DNA of 64,000 nt from Rhodocyclales bacterium GT-UBC (GTDB taxonomy: Bacteria; Pseudomonadota; Gammaproteobacteria; Burkholderiales; Rhodocyclaceae), in NCBI GenBank assembly GCA_003583745.1, contig QXPY01000003.1, positions 232,052-296,051 on the forward strand, written 5' to 3'. The notes beneath the pieces are model-generated. The model was given only the letters and a program-made list of their open reading frames with translations. It ran no database searches and was not told the DNA's origin. The first letter of the stretch is position 1. Each line of letters begins with the position of its first letter. Below are positions 31,521-39,798 of the stretch, piece by piece. The position numbers and the translations under genes were made by a program.

Positions 31521-31537
31521 TAGAATTGCCGCAATTC
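31521..31537. promoter_or_regulatory. -10-like box overlapping a palindrome before the HD-GYP gene
   Basis: TAGAAT (31521-31526) overlaps the inverted repeat GAATTGC/GCAATTC (31523-31529, 31531-31537), 16 bp upstream of the 31554 start. No clear -35 is seen. Confidence 0.35.
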
Positions 31538-31553
31538 GCAACGTATTGCCCAC

Positions 31554-32759
31554 ATGATCAAGCAAATTCGCACCGACCAGCTCAAGCCGGGGATGTATAT
31601 CCACGATCTCAATTGTGGCTGGCTGGATCATCCGTTCATCTCCAACGCCTTTCACGTGCGTGACCAGGCGACGGTAGACAAGATCATCAATCTGGGTATC
31701 CGCGAGCTCTACATCGACACCATCCGTGGCGCCGATGTCTGGGAGGCGCGCAGCCAGCAGGAGGTCAATGCCGATCTCGAACGCCGGTTGCAGGAAATCG
31801 CCAAAAAGCAGCCGGAAAAGCCGGTCGTCACCGAACTCAAGGACGAAACGGCGCGCGCCCGGCGTCTGCATGGCGAAGCCAACAAGATCGTCCGCCACAT
31901 GATGGAAGACATCCGGCTCGGCCAGCAGGTGCAGGTCGACCGCGTCGAGCCGCTGGTCGAAGGCATGGTCGATTCGATCTTCCGCAACCAGGATGCGCTG
32001 CTGCCGCTGGCCCGCCTCAAGCGCCACGATGACTACACCTTCCAGCACTCGGTCAGCGTCTGCGCGCTGCTGGTCGCCTTCGGGCGCGGCATGAAGCTGC
32101 CGCGCGAGGCGATCAAGGAGATGGCGATGGGCGGCCTGCTGCACGATGTCGGCAAGGCGCGCATTCCCGACAAGATTCTCAACAAGCCGGCCAAGCTCAG
32201 CGACGACGAGTTTTCCCGGATGCAGTCGCACGTTGCGCAGGGCGTCGAACTGCTGGAACAGGCCGACGGCGTCAGCGAGATCGCGCTGCGGGTTGCCGCC
32301 GAGCATCACGAACGTTTCGACGGTACCGGTTATCCGGACAAGCTGGCGGGCGAAAATATCTCCGTGTACGGCCAGATGGCGGCCATTGTCGATGTGTACG
32401 ATGCCATTTCTTCGGAGCGGGTCTATCACAAGGGCATGCCGCCGACGCAGGCCTTGAAGAAACTGCTGGAATGGAGCAGCCACCATTTCGATCAGCAGTT
32501 GGTACAGGCTTTCATACGCGCCATCGGTATTTACCCGACCGGGACTCTGGTTCAGCTCGAAAGCAAGCGGCTGGGCGTCGTCGTCGAACAAAATGAAGGT
32601 AACCTGCTCGAACCGGTGGTGCGGGTGTTCTACCACGCCGGCAAGCAACACTATATTCCGCCGGAAACCCTGAACCTGGCCAAGACGCAGGACCGCATCG
32701 CGAGTTTTGAGAATTACGAAAAATGGAAAATCGACCCTTATCAGTGGCTGCCTGCCTGA
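31554..32759 (+). CDS. HD-GYP cyclic-di-GMP phosphodiesterase
   Basis: This 401-aa cytosolic enzyme begins with a DUF3391-type N-terminal domain (IRTDQLKPGMYIHDLNCGWLDHPF), followed by a complete HD-GYP domain. Metal and catalytic residues are intact: HD at 197-198 (LLHDVGKARIPD), HHERFDGTGYP, and later VDVYDAISSERVY. It should degrade c-di-GMP. It is followed by a small secreted protein (overlap of 37 bases) and a paralog with a damaged active site. Confidence 0.93.
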   Translation: MIKQIRTDQLKPGMYIHDLNCGWLDHPFISNAFHVRDQATVDKIINLGIRELYIDTIRGADVWEARSQQEVNADLERRLQEIAKKQPEKPVVTELKDETARARRLHGEANKIVRHMMEDIRLGQQVQVDRVEPLVEGMVDSIFRNQDALLPLARLKRHDDYTFQHSVSVCALLVAFGRGMKLPREAIKEMAMGGLLHDVGKARIPDKILNKPAKLSDDEFSRMQSHVAQGVELLEQADGVSEIALRVAAEHHERFDGTGYPDKLAGENISVYGQMAAIVDVYDAISSERVYHKGMPPTQALKKLLEWSSHHFDQQLVQAFIRAIGIYPTGTLVQLESKRLGVVVEQNEGNLLEPVVRVFYHAGKQHYIPPETLNLAKTQDRIASFENYEKWKIDPYQWLPA

Positions 32760-33334
32760 TCGCGTTGGCGGCCTGGTGCGGCGCGGCGACGGCAGGCGAA
32801 GACGGGCCGAGCGCCGAGCAGCAGGCTGACTGGGCGGCGCGGCTGGACAAGGCTGCCGCCTTGCAGGCCGACGGCAAGGCTCGCCAGGCCGAGGCCGAGC
32901 GGGTGTTCGCCGCCAAGGACGCCGAGTGCCAGCACAGTTTTCTGGTTAACGCCTGCCATAGTGCGGCCAATAAGGAATACATCGGGGCTTCGCGCATCGG
33001 CAAGAATCTCGAGAACGAAGGCAAGGCCATCGAACGGCAGGTCAAGAAGGAGCAATTGAGCGACCGCGATGCCCGGCGTGCGGCTGCTGCACCGCAGCGG
33101 CTCGAGGAATTACGTCAGCGCGAGGCGGAAACGAGTGCCGAGCGCGATGAAAAGGCGGCCAGGGCGGCGGCAACGCTGGCCGACAAGGAAAGAAAAGCGG
33201 CGGAAGGCGCCAAGCGCAAGGCCGCCGATGCCGAGCGCCTGCGCAAGAAGCAGGAAGAACACGACGCCAAGGTCGCCGCCAAGAAGGCGCAAGCCGAACG
33301 GCGCGCCGCCCAGGCCGCCGAGCGCCACCCCTAG
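32723..33334 (+). CDS. Secreted charged coiled-coil protein of unknown function
   Basis: The 203-aa protein starts with a signal peptide (LSVAACLIALAAWCGAATAGE). It has one CQHSFLVNACH motif with two cysteines near residues 73-82, then a long Ala/Lys/Glu/Arg-rich helix up to the stop. The family is not recognised. Its start lies inside the end of the HD-GYP gene, and the second HD-GYP gene follows after 15 bases, so all three are likely one transcript. Confidence 0.65.
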   Translation: MENRPLSVAACLIALAAWCGAATAGEDGPSAEQQADWAARLDKAAALQADGKARQAEAERVFAAKDAECQHSFLVNACHSAANKEYIGASRIGKNLENEGKAIERQVKKEQLSDRDARRAAAAPQRLEELRQREAETSAERDEKAARAAATLADKERKAAEGAKRKAADAERLRKKQEEHDAKVAAKKAQAERRAAQAAERHP

Positions 33335-33349
33335 ACGGGAAGCCTTCGC

Positions 33350-34561
33350 GTGCTGCGCAAGATTTCGGTCCATGAGCTGCTACCCGGCATGTATGTGGTC
33401 GATCTGCACAAGCGCTGGCTCGAACACAACATCTGGCAGAAGCGCTTTGCCATCCGCGACGAGGCGCATGTCCAGCGGCTGATCGCCGAAGGCATCAGCG
33501 AAGTCAGTATCGATACCGAAAAGGGGATCGATCTGCCGCCTTCTCCGGTGGCAAGGCTTAATCGGCTGGAGCAGCGTTTCCAGTCACTGGCCGAACGCGT
33601 CAAAAGCGAGCCGCGTCAGGTCTCGCTGGGCGAGGAGCGGCGGCGGGCCGGCCGGCTGCTCGGCGAAGCCAGCGGCACGGTCACCGACCTGATGTTGGCC
33701 GCCCAGGCCGGGCGCGATGTCGATGCGGCACGGCTCGAGCCGATCGTCGGCAAGATGATCGAATCGGTCATCCGCAATCCCGATGCGCTGGTGCCGCTGG
33801 CCCGGCTCAAGCAGATGGATGCCTACGCCACCGAACATGCCGTCGCCACCGCTTCGCTGATCATCGCACTCGGCCACCAGCAAGGCCTGGCGCAGCCCGA
33901 GCTGGAAAAGCTGGCGCTCGGCACCTTGGTCAAGGACGTTGGCCAGGCCGCCATCGATGCCCGGCTGATGACCAAGCCCGGCATGTTGTCGCAGGCCGAA
34001 TACTCGGTCGTGCAAAGCCATGTCGAAGAAGGCCTGGCGGTGCTGGAGGCGACGACGCGCCTTTCCGAAACATCGGTTGCCGTGGTGCTGGAACATCACG
34101 AACGTTACAACGGCTGTGGTTATCCCTACCGGATGGCCGGCGACGAAATCTCGCCGGCCGGGCGCATGGCGGCCATCGTCGATGCCTATGACGCGATGAC
34201 TTCCGACCGGCCTTATCGCCCCGCCATTTCGCCATCGCATGCCTTGCGCCAGCTTTATAACCAGGGCGGCACGCAGTTCGATCCGACGTTGGTCGCCGCC
34301 TTCGTCAAAACCATCGGCATCTACCCGGTCGGGACGCTGGTGCTGCTCGAAAGCGGCCATCTGGCGGTGGTCGACGAGGTGCATCACGACAACTTGCTGA
34401 CCCCGGTGGTGCGGGTGATCTACCACTCCGAGCGCCGCCAGTACGTGGCGCCGGTCGAGGTCGACCTGTCGCGCAAGGTGGGCAACCACTACGGCCAGAT
34501 CGTGCGGGCCGAGAACTACGAGCGCTGGGGTATCAGTCCGCTGCGCTGGCAACCTGCCTGA
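33350..34561 (+). CDS. Degenerate HD-GYP protein, paralog of the gene at 31554
   Basis: This 403-aa protein has the same architecture as the gene two places upstream, from GTG 33350 (LRKISVHELLPGMYVVDLHKRWLEH). The catalytic HD pair is changed: TLVKDVGQAAID has Lys195 instead of His and Gln instead of the following Lys. The GYP loop reads HHERYNGCGYP (Asp to Asn, Thr to Cys). The enzyme is probably inactive but may still bind c-di-GMP. Its last 29 bases overlap the convergent mutY gene. Confidence 0.88.
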   Translation: MLRKISVHELLPGMYVVDLHKRWLEHNIWQKRFAIRDEAHVQRLIAEGISEVSIDTEKGIDLPPSPVARLNRLEQRFQSLAERVKSEPRQVSLGEERRRAGRLLGEASGTVTDLMLAAQAGRDVDAARLEPIVGKMIESVIRNPDALVPLARLKQMDAYATEHAVATASLIIALGHQQGLAQPELEKLALGTLVKDVGQAAIDARLMTKPGMLSQAEYSVVQSHVEEGLAVLEATTRLSETSVAVVLEHHERYNGCGYPYRMAGDEISPAGRMAAIVDAYDAMTSDRPYRPAISPSHALRQLYNQGGTQFDPTLVAAFVKTIGIYPVGTLVLLESGHLAVVDEVHHDNLLTPVVRVIYHSERRQYVAPVEVDLSRKVGNHYGQIVRAENYERWGISPLRWQPA

Positions 34562-35600
34562 TCAGCTGCTTGATCGGGGTCGGTACGCCGGCATCCGCCG
34601 CCTTGTCCAGATCCACCCATTCCATGTTGGGTTCGCCGGCCGTTGCGGAGCTTGTAACCTCGCACAGCGTCGGCAGCAGCATCAGGCGGAAATGTGTGAA
34701 CACATGCTTGAGCGGGGCCAGTTCGCGGCTGTGCCGCAGGCGAAGGCCGAGCCGGGCGAGGATGGCCTCCGGCTCGCCTTCCGGCGGCACCAGCAGACCG
34801 CCCCACAGGCCGCTCGGCGGGCGGCGTTCGAGCAACAGGCGATGGCCGTCGCTGATCAGCACGAAGCGGCTGCTGCGTTGCGGAATCGCCGCCTTGGGGC
34901 GGGCCACCGGCAGTTCGCCCTGGCGGCCGTCGCGGCAGGCGACGCAATCTGCCGCCATCGGGCAATAACCACAGCGCGGCCGGCTGCGGGTACAGAGCGT
35001 CGCGCCGAGGTCCATCAGGCCCTGCGTGTAGGCTTCGATACCGGTATCCGGCAGCAGGTTTTCGGCCAGCGCCCACAGTTCGCGCTCGACCGCCTTGGCG
35101 CCAGGAAAGCCTTCGACCCCGAAATTTCGGCACAGCACCCGCTTGACGTTGCCGTCGAGAATTGCGGCGCGCTGGCCGAAGGCAAAGGCGGCAATCGCCG
35201 CCGCTGTCGAGCGGCCGATGCCGGGCAGCTCGGCGAGTTGTTCCGGATTGGGCGGAAAGCGTCCGGCGTACCGGCTGGCGATCTGTTGGGCGCAGCGGTG
35301 CAGGTTGCGCGCCCGGGCGTAGTAGCCGAGGCCGGCCCAGTGCTCGATCACCGCCTCGATGGGGGCGGCGGCCAGCGCCAGCACATCGGGAAAACTGCTC
35401 AGGAAACGCTGGTAGTAGGGGATCACCGTGCTGACCTGGGTCTGCTGCAGCATGATCTCGGAAAGCCAGATGCGATAGGGATCGCGGGTGTTCTGCCAGG
35501 GCAGGTCATGGCGCCCGGCAACCTTTTGCCAGGCGATCAGTCGTTGGGTAAAGGGATGCTGCAGGGCCAAATTCTGCCTCGACGAGTACGGCGGGAGCAC
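34533..35600 (-). CDS. mutY: A/G-specific adenine DNA glycosylase
   Basis: This 355-aa base-excision repair enzyme removes adenine opposite 8-oxoguanine. It has the catalytic Glu in LSEIMLQQTQV, helix-hairpin-helix LPGIGRSTAAAIAAFAFG, catalytic Asp in ILDGNVKRVL, and the four-Cys iron-sulfur loop CTRSRPRCGYCPMAADC. A C-terminal NUDIX-like 8-oxoG recognition domain follows (FVLISDGHRLLLERRPPSGLWGGL). It is complete. Confidence 0.95.
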   Translation of the reverse strand: MLPPYSSRQNLALQHPFTQRLIAWQKVAGRHDLPWQNTRDPYRIWLSEIMLQQTQVSTVIPYYQRFLSSFPDVLALAAAPIEAVIEHWAGLGYYARARNLHRCAQQIASRYAGRFPPNPEQLAELPGIGRSTAAAIAAFAFGQRAAILDGNVKRVLCRNFGVEGFPGAKAVERELWALAENLLPDTGIEAYTQGLMDLGATLCTRSRPRCGYCPMAADCVACRDGRQGELPVARPKAAIPQRSSRFVLISDGHRLLLERRPPSGLWGGLLVPPEGEPEAILARLGLRLRHSRELAPLKHVFTHFRLMLLPTLCEVTSSATAGEPNMEWVDLDKAADAGVPTPIKQLIRQVASAAD

Positions 35601-35634
35601 GGATAATACGGCCTTTTGCCGCCGGATTTCCCTG

Positions 35635-36123
35635 ATGTCTCAAGCTCAAGCCGATACTCGCGCCCTGCGCAATGCCCTCGGGCGCTTTGCCACCGGTATC
35701 GCCATCGTTACGGCCATCGACCCCGACGGTCATCCGATTGGACTGACGGTCAATTCCTTCTCGGCCGTATCGCTTGATCCGGCGCTCGTACTCTGGTGTC
35801 TCGACAATGGCTCGCACAATCTGGAAGCCTTCCGCAAGGCGAGCCATCACGCCATCAATATCCTGGCCGTCGATCAGAAAGACCTCTCCAACCGTTTCGC
35901 CACCTGGCCGACCGACCGTTTCGCCGGGCTGCCCTGGCAAGCCGGCAACGGTGGCGCCCCGGTCTTCCCCGGCTGCTGCGCCACCTTCGAAGTCGCCAAC
36001 GAAAGCCAGCTGCCGGGCGGTGATCACACCATCTTCATCGGCCGTGTCGAGCGCTTCAGCGAATCGGCCGACCTGGCGCCGCTGCTCTTCCACGCCGGGC
36101 AGTACCGCACGCTGGCCGAATAA
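35635..36123 (+). CDS. Flavin reductase family protein
   Basis: This 162-aa FMN-binding split-barrel protein of the DIM6/NTAB group begins ALRNALGRFATGIAIVTAIDPDGHPIGLTVNSFSAVSLDP and ends DHTIFIGRVERF with LLFHAGQYRTL. Such proteins supply reduced flavin to a monooxygenase; no partner is encoded next to it. ATG 35635 is used; a longer frame upstream is antisense to mutY. It is divergent from mutY. Confidence 0.88.
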   Translation: MSQAQADTRALRNALGRFATGIAIVTAIDPDGHPIGLTVNSFSAVSLDPALVLWCLDNGSHNLEAFRKASHHAINILAVDQKDLSNRFATWPTDRFAGLPWQAGNGGAPVFPGCCATFEVANESQLPGGDHTIFIGRVERFSESADLAPLLFHAGQYRTLAE

Positions 36124-36129
36124 GCCGGC

Positions 36130-37011
36130 TCAGAATACCGGCACACCCATTGCCTGCAAGGCCCGGTTGAGCTGGGCGTTGGCTTTTTCCATGCTGCCGA
36201 CCGCCTGCTTGTACTCGTTCGATCTGGCGTTGTGGCGGGCCTCCTCCTTCATGCGTGCCGCTTCGTTCAAAAAGCCCTCAACCAGCTTGCGGCGTTCGCC
36301 CTCGGCCCGACCTTCGCCGATCATCATGCCGACCAGGATCTCGTTTGACTGGTAGCGCTTGAGTTCGTAGGCAAATTCGTCGGCCGGGGTCTCGAACTTG
36401 AGCGACATCACCACTTCCTGTCCGGCCCGCAAGGCCGAAATCTCCGCCACCGCCAACTTGTACGCCTCGGCCATCTTCTTGTTGCTTTCCGCCAGCTGGC
36501 CGGCCGAATAGAGCTGGCGCGCCTCGTCGCTCAGGCGGTCGATGCGGGCGAGCAGTTTCCTGGCCGGCTCGGCATTGCGGCCTTCCTTGCTCAGGTCGAG
36601 CAGCGAAGCCCGGTAGCCGGTGATCTGCTCGGCAAAATCCTGAAACTGCTGCTTCAGCCGGCTTTCGGCCAGATTGGCATCGACCGGCTGCGGCCGACTG
36701 CTCGCCTTGAAGGCATGGCGCAAGGCCTCGTCCAGCGTCTGGACGGCGGCATCGTATTGATGTGCGGCAAGAGCCTGCCGTGCCTGGGTGACGAGTTGTC
36801 TACTCTGTTCAATCAAGGGCGTGCCCTCGTTGCCCGGATCGGCGGCCAGGGCCTTGCTGGCCGGCGAATTCAGCAACATGTCGACCAGCTTCAGTTTTTG
36901 TTCGGCCAGGCGTTTCTTCTGATCCGTCTCGCCAGCCTGGTCGGCCTGAAGTGATCCGGTCAGCAGGCACAAGCTGCCGAAGAGGATCATGCAGCGCAGT
37001 ATTTGTTTCAA
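36130..37011 (-). CDS. Secreted helical protein of unknown function
   Basis: The 293-aa protein has a signal peptide (MKQILRCMILFGSLCLLTGSLQA) followed only by helix-rich sequence with TPR-like segments (LVTQARQALAAHQYDAAVQTLDEALRHAF; SAGQLAESNKKMAEAYKLA). The family is not recognised. A Cys at the end of the hydrophobic stretch (SLCLLTGS) is not in a clear lipobox. It is convergent with the flavin reductase gene, 6 bases away. Confidence 0.65.
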   Translation of the reverse strand: MKQILRCMILFGSLCLLTGSLQADQAGETDQKKRLAEQKLKLVDMLLNSPASKALAADPGNEGTPLIEQSRQLVTQARQALAAHQYDAAVQTLDEALRHAFKASSRPQPVDANLAESRLKQQFQDFAEQITGYRASLLDLSKEGRNAEPARKLLARIDRLSDEARQLYSAGQLAESNKKMAEAYKLAVAEISALRAGQEVVMSLKFETPADEFAYELKRYQSNEILVGMMIGEGRAEGERRKLVEGFLNEAARMKEEARHNARSNEYKQAVGSMEKANAQLNRALQAMGVPVF

Positions 37012-37169
37012 GATGTCATCCTCTGGGTGGAGATTTTCTTTATTTTTGGAATGCCGGCTCCTGAAAATTCCAGAACCGGGAATCCAGGCAAAGCCGCAGC
37101 ATCAATGCCCCGGTTTTGATGGAATCGACGATGCCAAAGCAGAATTCATGCTCGCAAAGCACATACCGA

Positions 37170-37198
37170 TTGAACCGGCCGCCATCTGCGCTTAGAAT
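37170..37198 (+). promoter_or_regulatory. Promoter of tRNA-Gly
   Basis: TTGAAC (37170-37175) and TAGAAT (37193-37198) are spaced by 17 bases and sit 18 bp before the tRNA. Confidence 0.78.
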
Positions 37199-37215
37199 GG
37201 CGCCTCTTGCCCAGA

Positions 37216-37289
37216 GCGGGCGTCGTATAATGGTAATACCCTAGCTTCCCAAGCTAGAGCCGTGGGTTCGATTCCCATCGCCCGCTCCA
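37216..37289 (+). tRNA. tRNA-Gly (anticodon CCC)
   Basis: A full cloverleaf is visible: acceptor GCGGGCG/CGCCCGC, anticodon stem CTAGC/GCTAG with loop TTCCCAA (anticodon CCC), T-arm GTGGGTTCGATTCCCAT, discriminator T and encoded CCA. It reads GGG codons. No island is inserted at its 3' end. Confidence 0.95.
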
Positions 37290-37321
37290 CATCGAATCCG
37301 GTCAGAATCGATTCGAAAGTC

Positions 37322-37349
37322 AAAGCCAACCCTCGCCGGTTGGCTTTTT
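37322..37349 (+). terminator. Terminator after tRNA-Gly
   Basis: AAAGCCAACC (37322-37331) pairs with GGTTGGCTTT (37338-37347) and is followed by T residues. The flanking A/T runs make it usable from both strands, so it may also end the COG4648 transcript. Confidence 0.88.
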
Positions 37350-37359
37350 GTTTTCTGCC

Positions 37360-38055
37360 TTAGTCCTTTGCCAGCGCCATCGCCCGCCTTTTCTTCTCTT
37401 CTGCCATTTTTAGATAGGCACGGATGCTGTCGAGGGGCTTGTGTTCTTCGTCCGGCAGGCATTTACGGCGGGTGAGGTATTCGGCGACGAACATCAGGGT
37501 CAGCAGGGGCATCGATAGCAGGTTGGCGAAGATGGACCACGATTCGAGGCTGGCGGCGGCAAAGAGCAGGGCGGACAGGGCCGCCATGCCGGCAAAGAAC
37601 AGGACCCAGGCCTGAGTGACGCGGCGAGCGTATTGAGCGGCAGCGGCCGAGAGTTCGCCGCACAGGCATTCGGCCATCTGCTTGATCAGTGGTTTTTGGC
37701 CGCGGCGCAGGGTGCGTCCGAAGACGAAGGCGAGCAGCAGGTTGGTGGTGGCGTGCTGGATGAAATAGATCCAGCCGAAGTTCTGTTCGAGAAAGGGCCA
37801 GCTCAGGCGAAGCAGGCCGAGACCAACCGCCGTGAGTATGAGCAGGGTGATTGTGCCGGTACGGCTGACCAGCCAGAGGAACAGCAAAAGTGTCGGTGCC
37901 AGGGCGATACCGGCGCTGATTTCGGGTTTGCTGGCGATGAAGTATTCGGTCGAAGCGTAGTGGGCGAGCAGCGGGTAGCCGAGCATCAGCAGGGCAATGC
38001 CCGAACCGCGCAGCAGGCGGCGGATTGTCGGCCGGTTGGTGTAGGCCGTGTTCAT
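37360..38055 (-). CDS. COG4648-type integral membrane protein
   Basis: This 231-aa protein with about six hydrophobic spans has the family pattern GYPLLAHYASTEYF, FGWIYFIQHATTNLLLAFVFGRTLRRGQKPLI and a C-terminal cytosolic tail (EYLTRRKCLPDEEHK). COG4648 proteins occur in lipid and aryl-polyene-like gene clusters, but no activity is established. ATG 38055 overlaps the radical-SAM stop by four bases (ATGA), so it is translationally coupled to that gene. A longer frame upstream is a shadow of it. Confidence 0.72.
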   Translation of the reverse strand: MNTAYTNRPTIRRLLRGSGIALLMLGYPLLAHYASTEYFIASKPEISAGIALAPTLLLFLWLVSRTGTITLLILTAVGLGLLRLSWPFLEQNFGWIYFIQHATTNLLLAFVFGRTLRRGQKPLIKQMAECLCGELSAAAAQYARRVTQAWVLFFAGMAALSALLFAAASLESWSIFANLLSMPLLTLMFVAEYLTRRKCLPDEEHKPLDSIRAYLKMAEEKKRRAMALAKD

Positions 38056-39545
38056 GAGGTGACCATGCCCGGCTGCAGTTCGCCGGGCTGGATGGCGGGG
38101 TAGCGCGAGCGCAGGTAATGCAGTGGCGGGAAGGCGAGCATGCCGGGCAGGAAGCGCCAGTACGGGGGGGCGACGCGCAGGCTGTTGAGCAGGCGATAGT
38201 AGCCGCGCTGGGTGGCCGAGATGCCGCCCTCGGCAGCGTGAACAATCGATGGATTGGTCGCAATGGCCTGGTAGATGCGACTGAGTACCTGAGCTTCGTC
38301 GATTTCGGGCGAGAGGTAAAAAACGCCTTCGGAGAAGTTGGTGTCCGGTGCGATATGGCCGAGTTCGATGGCTTTCCGGGCAAGTCGGGTGCCGGGCAGG
38401 ATGCGGATGCCGGTGAAGAAGACCGAAGTGAATTTGCTGCCGGTCAGTTGCTCCTGGGCGAAGCGGATGGTTTCCTCGCAGCTGTCCATCGTTTCGCCGG
38501 GGCCGCCGAGCATGAAGAACCACATGCTGCGCAGGCCGCCGGCCTTGGCCCGGCTCAGGCAGGTGTTGACGTGCTGCATCGAGAAGCCCTTGCCGAGCGC
38601 TTCCAGCATGCTGTCGCAACCGGCTTCCGGGGTCACCATCATGGAGTTGAAGCCGCAGCGCTTCATCAGCGGGAAAAGTTCGGCCGGTACGTCGAGCGGG
38701 TTGATACCCATCGCGGTAAAGCTGGCCTTGATCCGTCGGCGCAGGATTTCCTCGCAGATGGCAATGGCGTTGCTGGCCGGCAGGTTGAAGGTGGAATCAA
38801 CGAACTCGAAGGTACGCGGCTTGGCCTGGCGCAGCACTCGTTCGATTTCATCGACCACTTCAACCGGGTCGCGCTGGCGAAAGCGCCGGCCTTCGATCAG
38901 CGGGTAGGCGCAATAGACGCAGTTCATCGGGCAGCCGCGCTTGGTCTGGATCGGCCAGGTGCCGCCTTCGCGCTCGTAGCGTCGCCAGTCGATCCAGTCT
39001 GCCATGCCGGAGTCGGCGAAGCGCGTCAGCAGGGCAGACGGGGTACGCTGCGGCTGTCCGCCTTCGCGATGGCAGATGCCGGGAATGCCGCCGGCCGGAC
39101 GACCGTTGGCAATGGCATCGAGCAATGCAGGCAGGGCCGCTTCGCCTTCGCCGACCACGGCGTAGTCGGCGCCGAAGACGCTGAGAGATTTCTCGGCAAG
39201 GATGGAGATGGCCGGGCCGCCGAGAATCAGCGGTACCGGCTGGCCATCTGTGCCGCGGGCGGTCCTGCGGATGACGGCAACCTGTTCCAGCAGGGCATTG
39301 AGCGGCGAGTTGAAGCGCTGGTGGATGACGTTATCGATATTGCGCACCGACAGCCCGACGACCTCTGGCGCGAAGGCGGTGATTGCTGTCGCCAGTTCGC
39401 CCGGAATATCGCCGGAAAAGGCCAGGTCGAGCAGCTTGACCTGATGCCCGGCAGCCCGGGTCGTGGAGGCGACATAACTGAGCCCGACTGGCGGGGCGGG
39501 GACGACTTCGCGGCTTTGGTTGGAGTAGATCAGCAGTACGCGCAT
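38052..39545 (-). CDS. B12-binding-domain radical SAM protein
   Basis: This 497-aa enzyme has a cobalamin-binding-type Rossmann domain at the N-terminus (APPVGLSYVASTTRAAGHQVKLLDLA; LILGGPAISI) and then a radical SAM barrel with CPMNCVYC holding the 4Fe-4S cluster. The class includes methylases and hopanoid or lipid-modifying enzymes. No His of a base-on B12 motif (DxHxxG) is seen. The substrate is unknown; coupling to a COG4648 membrane protein points towards lipid chemistry, as inference. Confidence 0.82.
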   Translation of the reverse strand: MRVLLIYSNQSREVVPAPPVGLSYVASTTRAAGHQVKLLDLAFSGDIPGELATAITAFAPEVVGLSVRNIDNVIHQRFNSPLNALLEQVAVIRRTARGTDGQPVPLILGGPAISILAEKSLSVFGADYAVVGEGEAALPALLDAIANGRPAGGIPGICHREGGQPQRTPSALLTRFADSGMADWIDWRRYEREGGTWPIQTKRGCPMNCVYCAYPLIEGRRFRQRDPVEVVDEIERVLRQAKPRTFEFVDSTFNLPASNAIAICEEILRRRIKASFTAMGINPLDVPAELFPLMKRCGFNSMMVTPEAGCDSMLEALGKGFSMQHVNTCLSRAKAGGLRSMWFFMLGGPGETMDSCEETIRFAQEQLTGSKFTSVFFTGIRILPGTRLARKAIELGHIAPDTNFSEGVFYLSPEIDEAQVLSRIYQAIATNPSIVHAAEGGISATQRGYYRLLNSLRVAPPYWRFLPGMLAFPPLHYLRSRYPAIQPGELQPGMVTS

Positions 39546-39798
39546 GAAGAAGTGGGGAGCGTGGATGAGCAGTCAAAGTCTGGGCTGTGCAATAGACGGG
39601 CCAGGGGCGGGGCGGCAAAAAGCGCGGTATTCTCATGAGTGTCGGGCAGCGAGTCTTCCCGCAAATGCTAAAAAATCCTTGGCTTTTCTCGAAAATCGGA
39701 AGCTTTGTTGATCTGGCGCAAACGCGGCACAAGGCAGCTTTGCAGTAAGCTTGGCGCGGCCTGCCCGATACAACTTCACCGCCATGCCCTCAGCCTAG

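Noticed and set aside
39708-39721. TTGAT-CTGG-CGCAA resembles an FNR/Anr box before the TPR-glycosyltransferase gene
   Set aside because: The second half site has two mismatches and no clear promoter is placed next to it.
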